Assembly (NCBI RefSeq): GCF_034190915.1
Contig: NW_026947502.1
Location: forward strand, 5,440,785 to 5,504,784
Length of the DNA: 64,000 bases
DNA from: Cavia porcellus
Lineage: Eukaryota; Chordata; Mammalia; Rodentia; Caviidae
Reading direction: 5' to 3'
Shown here: positions 22,465 through 34,714 of the stretch, one piece after another
Layout of the letters: every line of letters begins with the position of its first letter
Numbering within the stretch: the stretch's first letter is position 1
The notes under the pieces: generated by a model
What the model saw: the letters and a program-made list of their open reading frames with translations, nothing else
Told to the model about the DNA's origin: nothing
The model's database searches: none
Translations under genes and position numbers: made by a program

Positions 22465-25400
22465 TAGAGGAAAGACCCTGAGACTTTGCCTCTACCAGAG
22501 TAGACAGTTGCTCTCCCAGACTCAGATGTCAGTTCTACTGGGCAAATTCACACTGTGTTATGGACCCACCTGCAAAGCGGCTGGCACACGGGTGTGGTGT
22601 GGGCATGCAGACAGGCTTTCTGCCTTCGGGACACACAAGTATATTCTCAACTGACTTAGCTACAAGGACCATGCCTTGCCACCTCTGCCTATCAAGCAAC
22701 CACCAATCAGCTCAAGGATTCCATTAACATCCAATAAGCTGGCAATAAATCTTTGCCACTGGAGAGCAATTTCTCCATTACACAGCAGTCATGAAAAGTG
22801 GTTTCCAGATATTGCACTGAAGGCAATGAAGGGGTTAGAGAGCAGCAGAGGGGCACAGAAAGATCTAACTGGTTGCAGCCTCCATAGAAAATGGGGGATA
22901 GAAATCAATGGTCCACAGGCAAACCAGCTCCATGCAGCGTGTAACCACTCCAGCTGCAGTCACGCACCACCCCATGACTCTCCACTGGGAGCTACAACTT
23001 TGTGCCAGAAGGCCATGTGTCACTGTCCAGATCCCACCGGGCTGCTGATGATCCTGCTTGCTCATGTCTAAGTGTGCCCTAACTTCCTGGGTAACTCAAG
23101 GTAAGATGATCTGCTGGCCTCATGTGAAATCCAGCATCAGGTGAAAGCATGTCTTTATGCAGGCCCTGAATTATTTCTTGGAAATGGATGGCAGCCTTGG
23201 TCAAGAGTAAAACCCAATAAAAGCATAGAGGGACCAGTGCATGAGTTATTACACAGGTACAAGCTCTCCGACCTGACTCCTCCACCACGGTATGCACCCC
23301 AGAAGACACAATGTAAAGCCTTCACCACAACCGGGGGGAAGGGCCAATGGCTTGCATCTGTGAGCACCCAGAGAGCGAGGCTGAACAGGAGAGGAAACTG
23401 GCCGTCTTGCCAGTGTAGAGGAGACAGCTGATGCAGCAGACTGTTGCTAGTTTGGACTCTGCTCCTGCAGAAGCAAAAAGACTAAAGGTTTGTTAAGAGA
23501 CAACATGATCTGAAGATAATGAGAAGGTAAGTCTGCTAGAGTTTTAAGAATTTTTAAGAGATGAACTAATTAGGGTGACAAGAAGAAAATTAGAACACGA
23601 TGGTCTGTTGGATTCTGAACCTCGTTTTCTAATAAAGAAAGCACCAGGCAGCAATGAGACAAAAGAGACAGAAACAAATGGTTTTCAAGTCACAGATAAT
23701 TAACCCCAGAAGCCTGCTGATGGCACATTAATATACTGGGGCAAACAGCTTTAAACTATTTGAAAGGGCTTTAGTGTTTACACAGAGAAGATCATTTCAA
23801 GAGTCCTAAAGAACAAAGAAACTCATCATGTGAGCAAGGCAAGGAATGAAGGTGACAAATGTCAACCTTTACTTCTGTTGAGGGATCAGAGAAGAAAGGT
23901 GAGCCTCCTGGGTGGCGCTGGAGCTCGGCAGGACCCATGGGAGCCTCTTCCTTCTCCCCATTCCCTGAGATTTGAGGGGGTGGGGTCAGTGTGCTTCATG
24001 GACCCGCTGTCCTGCAAAGGACTGATTGTTTGGTCCTTGTGAATCTGTAGTGGTTCTACCCTTGGGGGATCATGACCTTTTTGCGAATGTGATTCTTTTC
24101 CCACAAACTCCAGATTGGCACCTGTGTTCCAGATACTGCACTGCGAATCACAAAGGAGAGGCCTCAACAGGCACTAATCATTGCATAGGGCTGCACCTGC
24201 CCCTGCTCCAGCTCGCCCACCACAATCATGAAGACTGAATGAACCCCCTTCAAGGGCGTTTTAGAACAAGGACCTGTCACAAGTTGTTAGAAGGACAATA
24301 GTAGTTCTGTTAGGATGGCAGCTAAGGGGAATGAGCCTTGCAAGAGACTGATGGTAGGAGCAAACACAGGAGCCAGGGCAAGGCTTTGGGGAGCTGTGGG
24401 GTCCACAGCCAAACATCCCAGGAGCTCCTAGCCCTGTGGCTTTAATGAGGAATAGAGATATGACATCAAGGTAAGTCTGTCTTGGAGTTTTCCGGGCATA
24501 GAACACTTTGAGTGCCCCTGTATGTCAGGGATAGGGGACCCTAGAAAGGAAAGACCTCAGTCTTGTTCTTCCAGCAGTTACACTTACGTAACAATGAAAG
24601 AATTGCCCCTGGCCCAGGCTGCCACCCCGAGATGAGTGAGTGGTGCTGTGGTCCTGGGTGAGGTGGGTCCAGCAGCAACCCTGCGCTGCACACTGAGTCC
24701 CTACCCCTGCGACGAGCTGAACTTGCCAGAGGAAGAAGAAAGCAGCCCTTCTTCAAGTCTGAGGAGGCCCGTGGGTCAAGGGGCTCATGTACAGGAGCAG
24801 GAATGAAGGCTTAGCCCAGCTGGTCCTTCCACATCCTAGTACATGATTCCTTTGAAGAACTGTGTGGAACAGAACCCGGAAGTCCTCCCAGCCTGAGAAT
24901 CCTCTGGATAACTCCATGCTGAGTCTCGGGAAGGATCCTGTCTACCTTGGTCCTTGGGAAGGTCTGAGTCACGATCACAGAGCTTTGTTATGACACAGTA
25001 TAATTGGAAGAAAATATGAAAGGCCTGTTTGTCTGTGATGCTTCAGGAAAAATTCTAATCTTGGTGCCTGCCCAGAAAGTCCCTGAGCTGGCTGGAGGTT
25101 TTGTGTGTGTTTGTCCTTCAGTTTTTAAAGGTAGCACCATGAAGAGAGAGCTTTGGTTCTTCTGACTATGAACTGTGTTGTGACAAGCAGAGAAGAAAGT
25201 TAAAGTAAGACTCTGACAGAGAAGAGGGATAGCAATGGGCCAAGTTTAAAGTAGTTCTTCGTGGGATAAATAAACAGGCTACAACATCCACAGTCACGTG
25301 TCAGCCTGCTTGGAGAGAGGAATGAATCTGGTGACTTGAGGAAGCTTCTGTATCTATAGCCAGGTCTGTAGATTCAGGAGAAGGATACAGATAATAAAAA

Positions 25401-25930
25401 TCACCTGGTTGTTGAGCACATCAACACACATGCTGTGCAAAGGGCTCCACGCGCATGCTCATCCTGACGTCTTCATTAGGCTGGGGCATCGGCTAAATGC
25501 CTGCCCAGCGTTCCTCCTCTGAGGACCAAGCCAGTCCCATGGTTTGGGTGAGAAGTTTGCAAACGCCAAGGGGAGAGCATGTGATCACACCTAGCCAATC
25601 ACAGTACAGTAACCTACCCTCACCCCAACAGCCTCTACCAGAGACTGCTTGAGAACGTGAACCCAGACACAAGCCTAGCAAATCTGAGCCCTTGCTGGGA
25701 ATGTTTCTGATGTCAGTCTGGGTGGAAAGAGTTGCACCCCCTGGGTTGGTGAGCAATCATGATAGAACTGCAGCTGTTTGCAGGCATCTTGCAAGGCTAC
25801 TTGAAAGAGGCCAACACAGCAGAAGAAGGCACAGGGAGAATGTGAGAGTCCTTAGGTTAGCTATCACTGAAGCTAGATCAACTCTTGCAGTTGGATTTCT
25901 ATAACCCAGAGCTGGAACCAGTGGGAACAG
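22465..25930. other. unassigned intron sequence
   Basis: No gene was recognised. The plus-strand frame 22676-23071 and shorter frames lack motifs. One splice-like pair exists on plus (pyrimidine tract ending CCTGCAG near 23470, donor GAGAAG|GTAAGT near 23526), but the enclosed ~56 nt is closed in all three frames. A MIR-like fragment may lie near 25400-25480. Confidence 0.5.
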
Positions 25931-25934
25931 TGTT

Positions 25935-26060
25935 AGCATTCCTCTTGTTTTCAGATAAGGTCAAGGAACCTACCCGAAGTCACAGAGTAAGAGGAGAGGT
26001 AAGATTCTACCAACTGCCCAAGGGTCGTGATCGAAACTGCGCTTAGCGATCCAGCTGTGC
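25935..26060 (-). mobile_element. MIR SINE fragment
   Basis: Reversed MIR core: 'TCAGATAAGGTCAAGGAACC', 'CCGAAGTCACAGAGTAAGAGG' and 'GATCGAAACTGCGCTTAG'. Confidence 0.7.
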
Positions 26061-26064
26061 TGCC

Positions 26065-26702
26065 CACTTCCTATTCAACTTGTCACAAACTGGGTGTAGC
26101 ACAGACTTCTGTCCACTGAAAAAAAGCAGTACTTTCCAGGACCATCCCTTCCTGGAGACTTCTGAGTGTTCACAGGTAGATATCATTCCGCCTCTTTGAG
26201 CCCAGTATTAAAAAATAAGCAGTGCTCTACTGTCTAGGAACAGGAGTGAGATGGGAAAGAAAACTTCATCTCTTTCCCCAGATGGCAGCTAGAACTGAGA
26301 AGACCCACCGCCCCAGGCACTGTCAGTGCTGCCTAGCTTCCTTTTACAGTCCCTCCATCTGCAGCCACTAAAGAAGTTAACTCCGCAGAACCCAGGTGTT
26401 TATTAGTCTCTTTCATACAAGAGTCAGCCACTTCACATTATACCAAGATCGATTATGCAGGCAACCGAGAGATCCAGAAAACATCTGCTAAACAAAATCA
26501 GAATTAATGGCAAGCAGAATGCAATTCTTGATAGCTCAAGTTCATCCAGATGCAGAGAACCATTAAAGGGGCTATAAGAAGACACTGCCAATTAGGAACG
26601 AAATGCAAGGATCTTCAGAAAGTAGCTTCCCATTCTGGGCTGGCAGGTCATGTCTGCTCTGTTGATCTGCATTGCTAAGCAGCCAAACAACCATCTTTCA
26701 GG

Positions 26703-26741
<39 letters not shown>

Positions 26742-28115
26742 AGACTGTCCCTTCCTTCCTTGCTTTTCCCTGGAGACAGCAGGACAACTCCTCCTCTCCC
26801 AGTATGCTTCCCAGCTTTGCTGGAAGCCAGACCAGGCTGGAACAGAATGAGCGAGCCATCACTGGGGCGGGTAAATAATACAGTGTGACACTGGTGCCCA
26901 TCCCCAAACTCGCAGTCCCTAATCACAGCACAATCACAGACATCAGCAATAGCTTACGCATCACTCTCTGCTCCTACGAGAGGACCGACGAGGGCTGAAT
27001 CATCCCAGCCACTCACTCAGCTCATTCAAGTGTGCTCTCCTGGCTATAATTCAACGTGATGGGGTCAGTCAGAGGGAAGGACGGGTGCTGAGTAGATGAA
27101 TTCCGGCCGTCACAATCAGCACTGGTCCTCAGAGTGGACACGGGAGTGTGCTGGACAGGAAAGGTTGGCACCACTTGCTGAACCAGAAAAGGTTGAAATT
27201 AAACTTTGAGTGTCTGGAGAGAGGGATAAAAATACCTGCCCTGGAAAGCAGACAAAGACGCAGCCATACCTCCTTCCCCACTCGGCTGGCACAGGCGCAG
27301 GGATCAGGTTTAACACACGACTGTCCTGCAGGAGCAATGGCCCCATCTCCCTGAGGAGGACACAGGCCTTTGCCAGGAGAGAGCCTGGAGGTCTTGCAAT
27401 CCAGCCTTGGCCTGTACCACTGTGTCTCCCTCAGCATTCCCTGAGACAGTCTTTACCACAAGTCGAACTTGGATCCAGGAACTTCTCTTCCAAGGGCTCC
27501 TCTCAGCTCTGCAGGCTTGGCAGCCAGCGTTATTCACAGACAGGTAGATGTGAGCATGGAAGAGCCGCTCTCTTAAATCATGGCCGCCCACTGGACAGCA
27601 CTCCAATGCACCACAGTATCGGTGCAGAGAGTCCTTGTGTCTGCTTAAAGTTAACATGGGAAGGAGGAAAGAAGTGTCGTGTGGCAGGTACCACCTGTTC
27701 TGCTTGTGTCATGGGTTACTGACAGTCGGGGCAATACAGGACAAAAAAACTCTGGAAGCTTCATGTCACCAGGAAGTTGTTATCCCTGTAATCACCTCAC
27801 ATCGTAGGCAGATGCATTCCCTAAAGGACAGTCCCTGGTGCCTGCACACGTGAAGGATACTGTTACCCTCTGGGCTTCCTAGAGCTGGGTTTGCAAAGGG
27901 CACACCAAGGAACGCCTACCCTCAGCATCAAAACCAACCAAGTTAATTTAGTTTAACCCCGTGGGAAAGTCAGTTTGGGAAACGCTGCATATTACACCGG
28001 CTGTGGAGAGCCATATTTAACATATGAAAAACCCTGAGAGGTTCTGCAGTAAAAACATCAACAGCAACAACAAAAACTAACTCCACTTTATTGAGTCCAA
28101 CATTTTCTAAGTGTA
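26065..28115. other. unassigned intron with (TG)18 microsatellite
   Basis: An uninterrupted (TG)18 run lies at 26704-26739, flanked by GAGAGACTG. The frames at 27129-27722 (up to 170 codons) overlap on both strands in moderately GC-rich sequence with no recognisable domain. Confidence 0.55.
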
Positions 28116-28117
28116 TT

Positions 28118-28570
28118 AGTGTCCTGGGGCTGCTGTAATAAAGTTCTCCTTACTAGTTGGCTTAAAACAGCAGAAAACTTGTTTTCTCAAAGTTCTGGAA
28201 CCTAGAAATCTAAACTCAGGGGCCTGACATGGCCACTCAGCTCATTCTCACCTTCAGCTTCCCTCTCATCCACTCATCTCCTTCTCTTCTCCTCTCCCCT
28301 TCCCTCCTCCTTCCCTCCCTCTCACTCTATTCTAAGGGATGGTTCTTCCTTGCTTCTTGCTGGCTTCTGGTGGCCACCAGCAGCCCACAGCCTCCATGGT
28401 CAAGTCACATGCCATTCTCCTCTGGGCAAGTTCTCTCCCCTTCTAAGGACTCTACTCTCTGGGTTAGAGCCCACCTTAAAGTCACGCACTTTATCTTAGC
28501 CTGATTACATCTGCTAAAACCCTGTTTTCAAATAAGGTCATGTTCACAAGCTCCAGGTTAGAACTTGAAC
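28118..28570 (-). mobile_element. MLT1-like LTR with expanded pyrimidine tract
   Basis: It opens TGTATTAGTGTCCTGGGGCTG, then 'GGCTTAAAACAGCAGAAAAC' and 'AAAGTTCTGGAACCTAGAAATCTAAA'. The right side has 'CTGATTACATCTGCTAAAACCC' and 'AAATAAGGTCATGTTCAC'. A CT-rich expansion fills about 28240-28330. Confidence 0.85.
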
Positions 28571-30895
28571 TTACCCTTCTGAGAGCACCATTCAACCTGC
28601 AACCCCTGGCTTATCTGAGAGTGAAATGCACCAGCCAGTATCTGATGGATGCTTACAAAGCAGGCCTTTAAAAGTAGCTTTTGAGAGCCAAGGGTCTGAA
28701 TGCCTTGCTTGTGTATCACCAAGACAGGACAAGAGTAAAAAAGACAACACACACCAAGAAAATGGGTAACATGTGCTAAATTCAAGAAATAGCATCGGTA
28801 GCTACTGGCTCTGGGCTAAGTGCTGAGAGGGGTGCGGGGATGAAGGGGTGCATGGGTCCTGCTTTCCGGAAGTGAATAACCAGTCAGGAGCATGTACCTT
28901 TCAGGCTAGCAGGGTAAGCTAAGCACTTCCAGTAAAATAGTTGGAAAGAATAAAAGAGAAGTGAATTTGAGATGCAGGACAAAGCATGAAAGTGGCAGGA
29001 GCAGCATGAGCAGAGTCAGAACAGAGAAAGCCCAGCTACAGTCGGGAGCAGGGACCGCAGGGCAGAGGATGGGAAGGAGGACAGGGAAACAAGGTCCACA
29101 CAAGCCACTCACTTCACCCTGGTCCCCCCAACACCCACTGTGGCTGAGCCTGGACTGCGCTTCTAAGGCCAACATTAGCACCTCTCACTTCTCGCCAATC
29201 GATTGTCAAGAGTCCCCAAAAGTCCTACACTGGAAGTCACAATGCACCATCCATGCTGACGATGATGGGACTGATAGGTCTGAGTCAGATGTAGTAGCAA
29301 AGCGAAGCAAGCCTGGATGAGAAACCCTCTACGGTCAGGGTCTACGGTCAGGAGGCTGCCTCCATGATCCAAAGGCTTCCAGACCTCTGGGGGCCCTCGG
29401 GGACCTGACGAACTGGACACAACTCCCTCTTTCAGCTCCAGGTCAAGTTGGAACAAGAACTCAACCTGAAGTGTGTGTTGCTACTTTTGTTTGCTAGGAT
29501 AATAATTTCCTGAACTACTAAGGCTCTTGGTTACATTTATGCTTTATACTGTTCAGAGATTTGCAAGCTCACGACCCCGGTCAGTAAATTCTCAGACCCA
29601 AACATACTTGGAATCAATAAGATTTCTCCCTGTCTCTCTGCTTCCCTCCTCCGTCCTTCCCTCCTTCCCTTCTTGCCTGCCTGTCTGCCTAGTTATAAGC
29701 ACTGACATCAAAACACTGAGCTATTTCAGGAACTCTTAAACATGCAACTTTGATAGAAACAAGAAAGACATCGGTTCACAATCACAAGAGAAAAATTTAT
29801 GTGATGTCAGGGCACATTTGTTAGTACAAACCCAAAGCATGTGTTCCCAGTCAACTGATGGTGGAAGTGGATGCTTCTAGAGAGGGGAAATTGTGGGTAA
29901 GGACAGCTCAACCTGACCGAGCTTCTGCCCCTCCTCAGGACACCCTCATTCTCTGGAGAATTGAGACCATAAGCTCAAGCAGAACTTGGATGGAAATATA
30001 CATGGTTTTCCCATAAAACCCAGCCTTGTTAGAGAGCACAAGAACAGTAACATTTCAAAAAGATTAAACTTATATGTGATTCCTTAATGGAAATTAATTC
30101 CAAACATTTACACTCAGAAGTATTAACATAAATAACATGATGTTGAAAACCAAAGTTCATAGCAACTTCTCTTTCCATTATGGCTGTTTCTCTCCAAATT
30201 ATATGGTCACTGACAATGGTGAACACAACTTTCAATTTTTAAAAATCCTTACCAGCGCCCTCTTACTTTATTTAGTTTCATTTGTACAGATATGCAAACA
30301 ATGCAGTTTTCCCTGTGGGTACAGCTCCAAGGACACTATGCCCAAAACCACAGACAACGGCAAACAGATGGCAGCTAGAAGGTTCCGCCGGAGTTAGATT
30401 ACTCAGCTACCATCTGTGTAGAGTTTCAGCACCACGGACAGCACAACCAGCGGCACCCAATATAGATGGTGCAGTACTTCAAGGATATGTACAGGACTGT
30501 CAGAAACACATGCTGGCCTTCAGAGGTCTTTCATTGTATTGAATAACATAGAAACTGGCTAGACACCAAGAATATGTTAGGTTTAGGAGCCAATATGGAA
30601 TTTACCTTTTTTTTTTTTTTAACTCCATCCCTCTTTACTGGAATCAATACCAAAGAGAATCAGTTCAAAGAGAAAGGAGAGATTAAGGCTAAAACCAAAA
30701 CCATACTCTGGATCCAAACTTTACTTTGATTTCTGACTTTCCTCCCATCTTTGCAACAAGGAGATCATTTTCAATGATTGTACAAATCACAGAAAAGATA
30801 TCCTCTTATTACAGACTAGGTATTACCAAAAGTGAATAAGGAACATTTCAATTTCCATTAAAAGACTTCTGAAATTATCATCCATCTACGCTTAC

Positions 30896-30965
30896 CTCAG
30901 AGACCAGAGCACGAATATGCTAAAGGAGTGCTGGCCGAGGAGCGAGAACACCATGGAATCGTTTT
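30896..30965 (-). other. candidate cryptic exon, 70 nt, with ATG and hydrophobic frame
   Basis: The acceptor is GATTTCCCTTAG and the donor is CTGAG|GTAAGC. The interior has four CpGs in an AT-rich setting. One frame has a 'TTCCATGG' start and reads MVFSLLGQHSFSIFVLWSL, then 2 nt left over. Its end phase would not join a phase-0 FSTL4 exon in frame. It could be a chance pseudo-exon. Confidence 0.2.
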
Positions 30966-31442
30966 CTAAGGGAAATCAATTGGTTATTTCTATTTCAGCT
31001 TAGCTGAAGCTGTAAAAATCTAATCAAAAGTATTTTTCACACTGGCATCTCTTTCCAGATACTGAAATACATTGAAATGTAAACAATTTTTGTTTTTGAT
31101 GTTGTTTTTGCTGGGTAAACCCAAATAATTACCTTAAACTTAACCTTTTTTTAAAAAAATAAATAAAACTGCTCTTCATAGGCCATGAGGTGATCACAAA
31201 TTAGCTAGTTCCCCAGAGCACAGCCCAGACACTTGAAGGCAAAAGCCATACCTCTGACAAGAAAACCAGCCCTGAAATTCTCGAGTCTCTAGAGCCAAAT
31301 GCCAAGCACTCATCACCCAGAAAAGGCATAAAGAATTTTCAAAGGAAAGCTGTCAGCAGCCCAAAGTCCATCTTAATTTCAACATATTACTTCCAAAATG
31401 TCAGCACCAAGAAAGAAGTGGATATGCATGCATGTCCCCTAC

Positions 31443-31476
31443 CTTCTCTTCTTGTGACTTCAAAGCTTCTGGATCC
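31443..31476 (-). other. candidate micro-exon B, 34 nt
   Basis: The acceptor is TCTTTCTTTTCTTTCAG and the donor is GAGAAG|GTAGGG. Only the frame entering with 1 nt to complete a codon is fully useful; it reads DPEALKSQEEK and leaves in phase 0. I do not recognise the peptide, and it is absent from human FSTL4 as I remember it. Confidence 0.3.
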
Positions 31477-32115
31477 CTGAAAGAAAAGAAAGATGTGTGT
31501 TTTTGAAGAATAATTCATACGTACAGATACTTGCAACACCTCACCTCTTGCTAGTCACACAAAGGTGAACAAGCTAGTGAGAACATGAAACTTGGCAAAG
31601 CTGGTTCTGCTCAGCTCACAAACACGCACATCTATAAATGCAAACAGCTTGCTTCTCTGAGGGCTGAGGGAAGAAAACTATGTTGTTTGTCACGTAGTTT
31701 TAACAGGCCAGTTCAAGCATCCAGAAAGATGCTGATGCCCTCCTCTCCCTCACCTGCAGGTACTCTTCCAGGTCCTAGCAGGAGGTACTAAGGAGTATCA
31801 GGCCAGCAGCAGGTACTCCTTTTTGGTGACATAGCAAAGATCACTAATTGTTTCTGTGTGGCTCATTGGCATCATCATCTAGCAACTAATTATAGCCAAC
31901 TCAGAGCTTCCAAAGGAAAACATGCCACTGTACAAAACTAAGCCTGCAGATTTTCCTAATTCCGTTTCATATTTTCGATGCCAGCTATGTGAAGCACAAT
32001 AAACAGACTGTTTCAGAAATTACTCAGGTAAAACAGAGTCTCTGCATTAATATTCATAGTGGAACAGAGAGATACAGAAGAAATACAAATCATTGAGAAA
32101 TCAAAGGTGATTTAC

Positions 32116-32138
32116 CTTGATAAATACCAGTACTTCAG
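32116..32138 (-). other. candidate micro-exon A, 23 nt
   Basis: The acceptor is ACTTTCTTTACATTTCCAG and the donor is TCAAG|GTAAATC. Entered in phase 0, it reads LKYWYLS plus 2 nt. Those 2 nt join the first base of candidate B to make Arg, so A+B is 57 nt and fully open. FSTL4 exon 2 ends in phase 0. Confidence 0.25.
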
Positions 32139-32877
32139 CTGGAAATGTAAAGAAAGTATCTTTAAAAGGCCTTTCCAATACATCACTGGAAATGGGCAGG
32201 TTTTCTGATAGGAACGGGGGGAGAAGAGACACCAGGAGAGCGAAAGGCAGAGAAACAGGGGGTGCGGGAAGACGGTGCAGGACAGCTCAGCAGGCAGGGA
32301 AGCCCAGTGAGAAGCCTGGAAGCATATATTGTAGTTTCTTAAAGATAAAAAGTATTACAGTTCATCATATATGACCAGTTTAGGATAAAAAGCTCAAGGT
32401 TGAGAAAAAGCTGAAAGTCCATGCTCATGTGTGCCTCACCACAACAAAAATCACTGAGCGTAGAGCTTTTAAAGCGAGTAACCTTGTCTCTCACAGCTCA
32501 GCATTCTTGTCTACATCCTCTTACGGCCAGGAGGGAGGCCATACTGAGGAGGACCTGAAAAGTGTGTCCAGCTGGCTACACTCTGCCAGCCAATAATCTA
32601 ATGGGCAGAAGCCTGAGTGGAAACAATGGAAGTCCCATGTCACAGGCTGAAGCACGGGCACCAAATGAGCCTCCAGAACGCTGGACCCCAGGAGGCCTCT
32701 CCGGGTCAGAGATCGGGGAGACGGCGTGGAGATACGGAAGCCATGAAAGGCATCAGGTATGAAGCCCACTCAGCTCTTCCCAAGCGCTCCTCGCCTGAAA
32801 CCCCCATTCCTAGGACAACTCCATGAAGAATTTGTGAAGCAAGGGATAGCTTTTATACCTCCAGGAACAAAACTCAC

Positions 32878-32915
32878 CAGAATTTTAGTGTGGCAACATA
32901 AACTCTATCTATACT
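32878..32915 (-). other. candidate cryptic exon D, 38 nt
   Basis: The acceptor is AGCTTTTCCTATTTAG and the donor is TTCTG|GTGAGT. Entered in phase 0 it is open (SIDRVYVATLKF plus 2 nt). It joins candidate B in frame, but joins candidate A into an immediate stop. Confidence 0.15.
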
Positions 32916-33184
32916 CTAAATAGGAAAAGCTGACATCTTTGGAATGTTGCATCACTTTCTCTAACAAAATGACATTCCTAATAATTTCTATGCCTCTTTC
33001 TCTTCTTCCCTTGTGTATATTCGGGAGATGCCTTTTTATCATCATAGCGTGATCTTGTTCATTAGCTCTCCTAACCGATTTTTATTTGTGCATATGATGG
33101 CAGCTGATGTTTTAGGGTGATGTTATAACCAGCCATGTGACTACATTTCTTATTGTTTGTTAGAGTTTTTCCATTGATTCTTTC

Positions 33185-33292
33185 ATTTGTTTTGTTTTTG
33201 TTTTTGTTATTTTGGGGGGCATACTGGAGAGCCAACTCAGGGCCTCGTGTTTGTCAGGCAGGCCCTGTGCCGTGGCCCACGTCCCCAGCCCC
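33185..33292 (-). mobile_element. ID-type SINE
   Basis: T-rich tail at 33185-33212, then 'AACTCAGGGCCTCGTGTTTG', 'CAGGCAGGCCCTGTGCC' and 'CCCCAGCCCCTCC' at the 5' end of the element. Confidence 0.85.
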
Positions 33293-33404
33293 TCCATTCT
33301 TCTGGGACCCCTGTTTGTACACTATAATCTACAAGTAGCAATAGTCTCTTTCCGGTTCCTATACTTCGGTGCTTTCTTTTTGTCTGGCTGCTCTAACTAA
33401 TTCT

Positions 33405-34245
33405 TCAAGCTAATGTTAAATATTGCAGACACGGTGGACATTTTTATCTTGTTTCTGGCTTTAAAAAGAAAACCCATAGCATTTCTCTACTAAATAAAAT
33501 GAAGTCTTTTGGCCTAAGATATATTTATTATATTAATGAGATCAATAGACATTGTACTGTTTTTAAAAAGTGTGCCTTCCAGCTAAAAGCTGCTTTCTCT
33601 CTTACTCACTTATGTACTGACTGCTTCTCTCCCCTGAAGTGTATCTTTTTCCCTCCTGCACCCTCCGTTCTTTAATAGAGCAGATGCTCAATACATATTT
33701 GTTGAAAGAGAAATAACATAAAATACATATGTGTTGAATTTTACCAAGCACTTTTCTGCATTTATGGAGATGATCATATGATTTTTTTCTCCTTAGCTCT
33801 ATTAATAAGATGATTTGGAGAGTAGACTTCACAGTATTCTGCTATCTCTCTATTTCTCAAGTAAGCTTTTCTTGGTGATGACACACTTTTTAAAAATGTT
33901 CTTCAGGGGCCTTTTTGCTATGATTCAAACTATGAGCACATTGATTGGTTGTAATTTTTGTATTTATAGTAATACATGAGATGGGTGTATCTTTTTTTCC
34001 AGAGCCAGGAATTTTAAATGATACTAGCTTTATAGAACAAATTTGCAAGTTTTCCTTTTACTATATTCCAAAATAGTTTAAGTGAAAATAGAATTATCTG
34101 ATCCTTCAGGATTTTTTCCACTTTACTTTTCTTTTTTTTTTTTTTTTCTTTCTGGTACCAGGGATAAAACTCACAACTGCGAATTTGCAAGGCAGGTGCT
34201 TCTGCTGCTGAGCTAAATCCCAGCCCAGCCACTTTATTTTTCAGT
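33405..34245 (-). mobile_element. decayed L1 ORF2 region interrupted by a SINE
   Basis: In reverse orientation: 'GACATTTTTATCTTGTTTCTGG', 'AAGCACTTTTCTGCATTTATGG' plus 'AGATGATCATATGAT', then 'GATACTAGCTTTATAGAACA', matching L1 ORF2 in order. It is broken by the SINE at 34133-34228. Confidence 0.75.
34133..34228 (-). mobile_element. ID-type SINE with target-site duplication
   Basis: The element runs from a long T-tract to 'AGCTAAATCCCAGCCCAG' and is flanked by near-identical 14 bp duplications: CCACTTTACTTTTC (34119-34132) and CCACTTTATTTTTC (34229-34242). The insertion is into the older L1. Confidence 0.9.
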
Positions 34246-34714
34246 TTGACTCAGAGGAGAGAAATGGTCACCTTACATTTTAGTCAGTGGCCAGCGGAGA
34301 TTTACATTTCAAAATCTAATCCCAAAGGCTAGCAATGTGCTAACTTCAAAAGTAAAGTAAAAGTGACAACACTGAATTCATAGGGATACTGTGAAAGTTA
34401 AATGAGATAAATTTCTATTTCATGTAACAAAAGAGTAACTTATACTGGACAAATCTTTATGCTAAGAAAAATCTATAAAAGATGAATTTTAAAAATAAGT
34501 TTTTAAAAAGCATTTGACAGTAACTAAGCAGCCAGAGCTCAAAGGGCCGGCGTTGGGGAACCTTGAAGCACCTGCTGTTTTATGTAGAAACCAAGCCGAG
34601 AGTGGTATCCTACAACAGAGAAGTTGCTTTGACTTCTCTGAAAGAAATTAGAGTTCTAGATAAAAATTAGAGTTCAGAAATTGACAGTAAAAAAGAATAG
34701 GAGTGCTGTTACAA

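Larger units (their letters stand above)
28575..33180. other. intron with few recognisable repeats; site of micro-exon candidates
   Basis: There is an L2-like fragment near 28800-28900, a 13 bp direct duplication (TCTACGGTCAGG-) at 29328-29353, and a CT-rich tract at 29618-29692. T-rich runs lie near 30608 and 31145. The block 29700-33000 is unusually poor in recognisable transposons. Four splice-flanked candidates on the minus strand lie here and are listed separately. Confidence 0.5.

Noticed and set aside
23470..23526. Plus-strand exon-like segment (CCTGCAG acceptor, GAGAAG|GTAAGT donor)
   Set aside because: All three frames contain a stop and it lies opposite to FSTL4. At best it is a non-coding RNA exon with no supporting evidence.
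26675..26926. Threonine/histidine repeat open frames
   Set aside because: They are translations of the (TG)n microsatellite.
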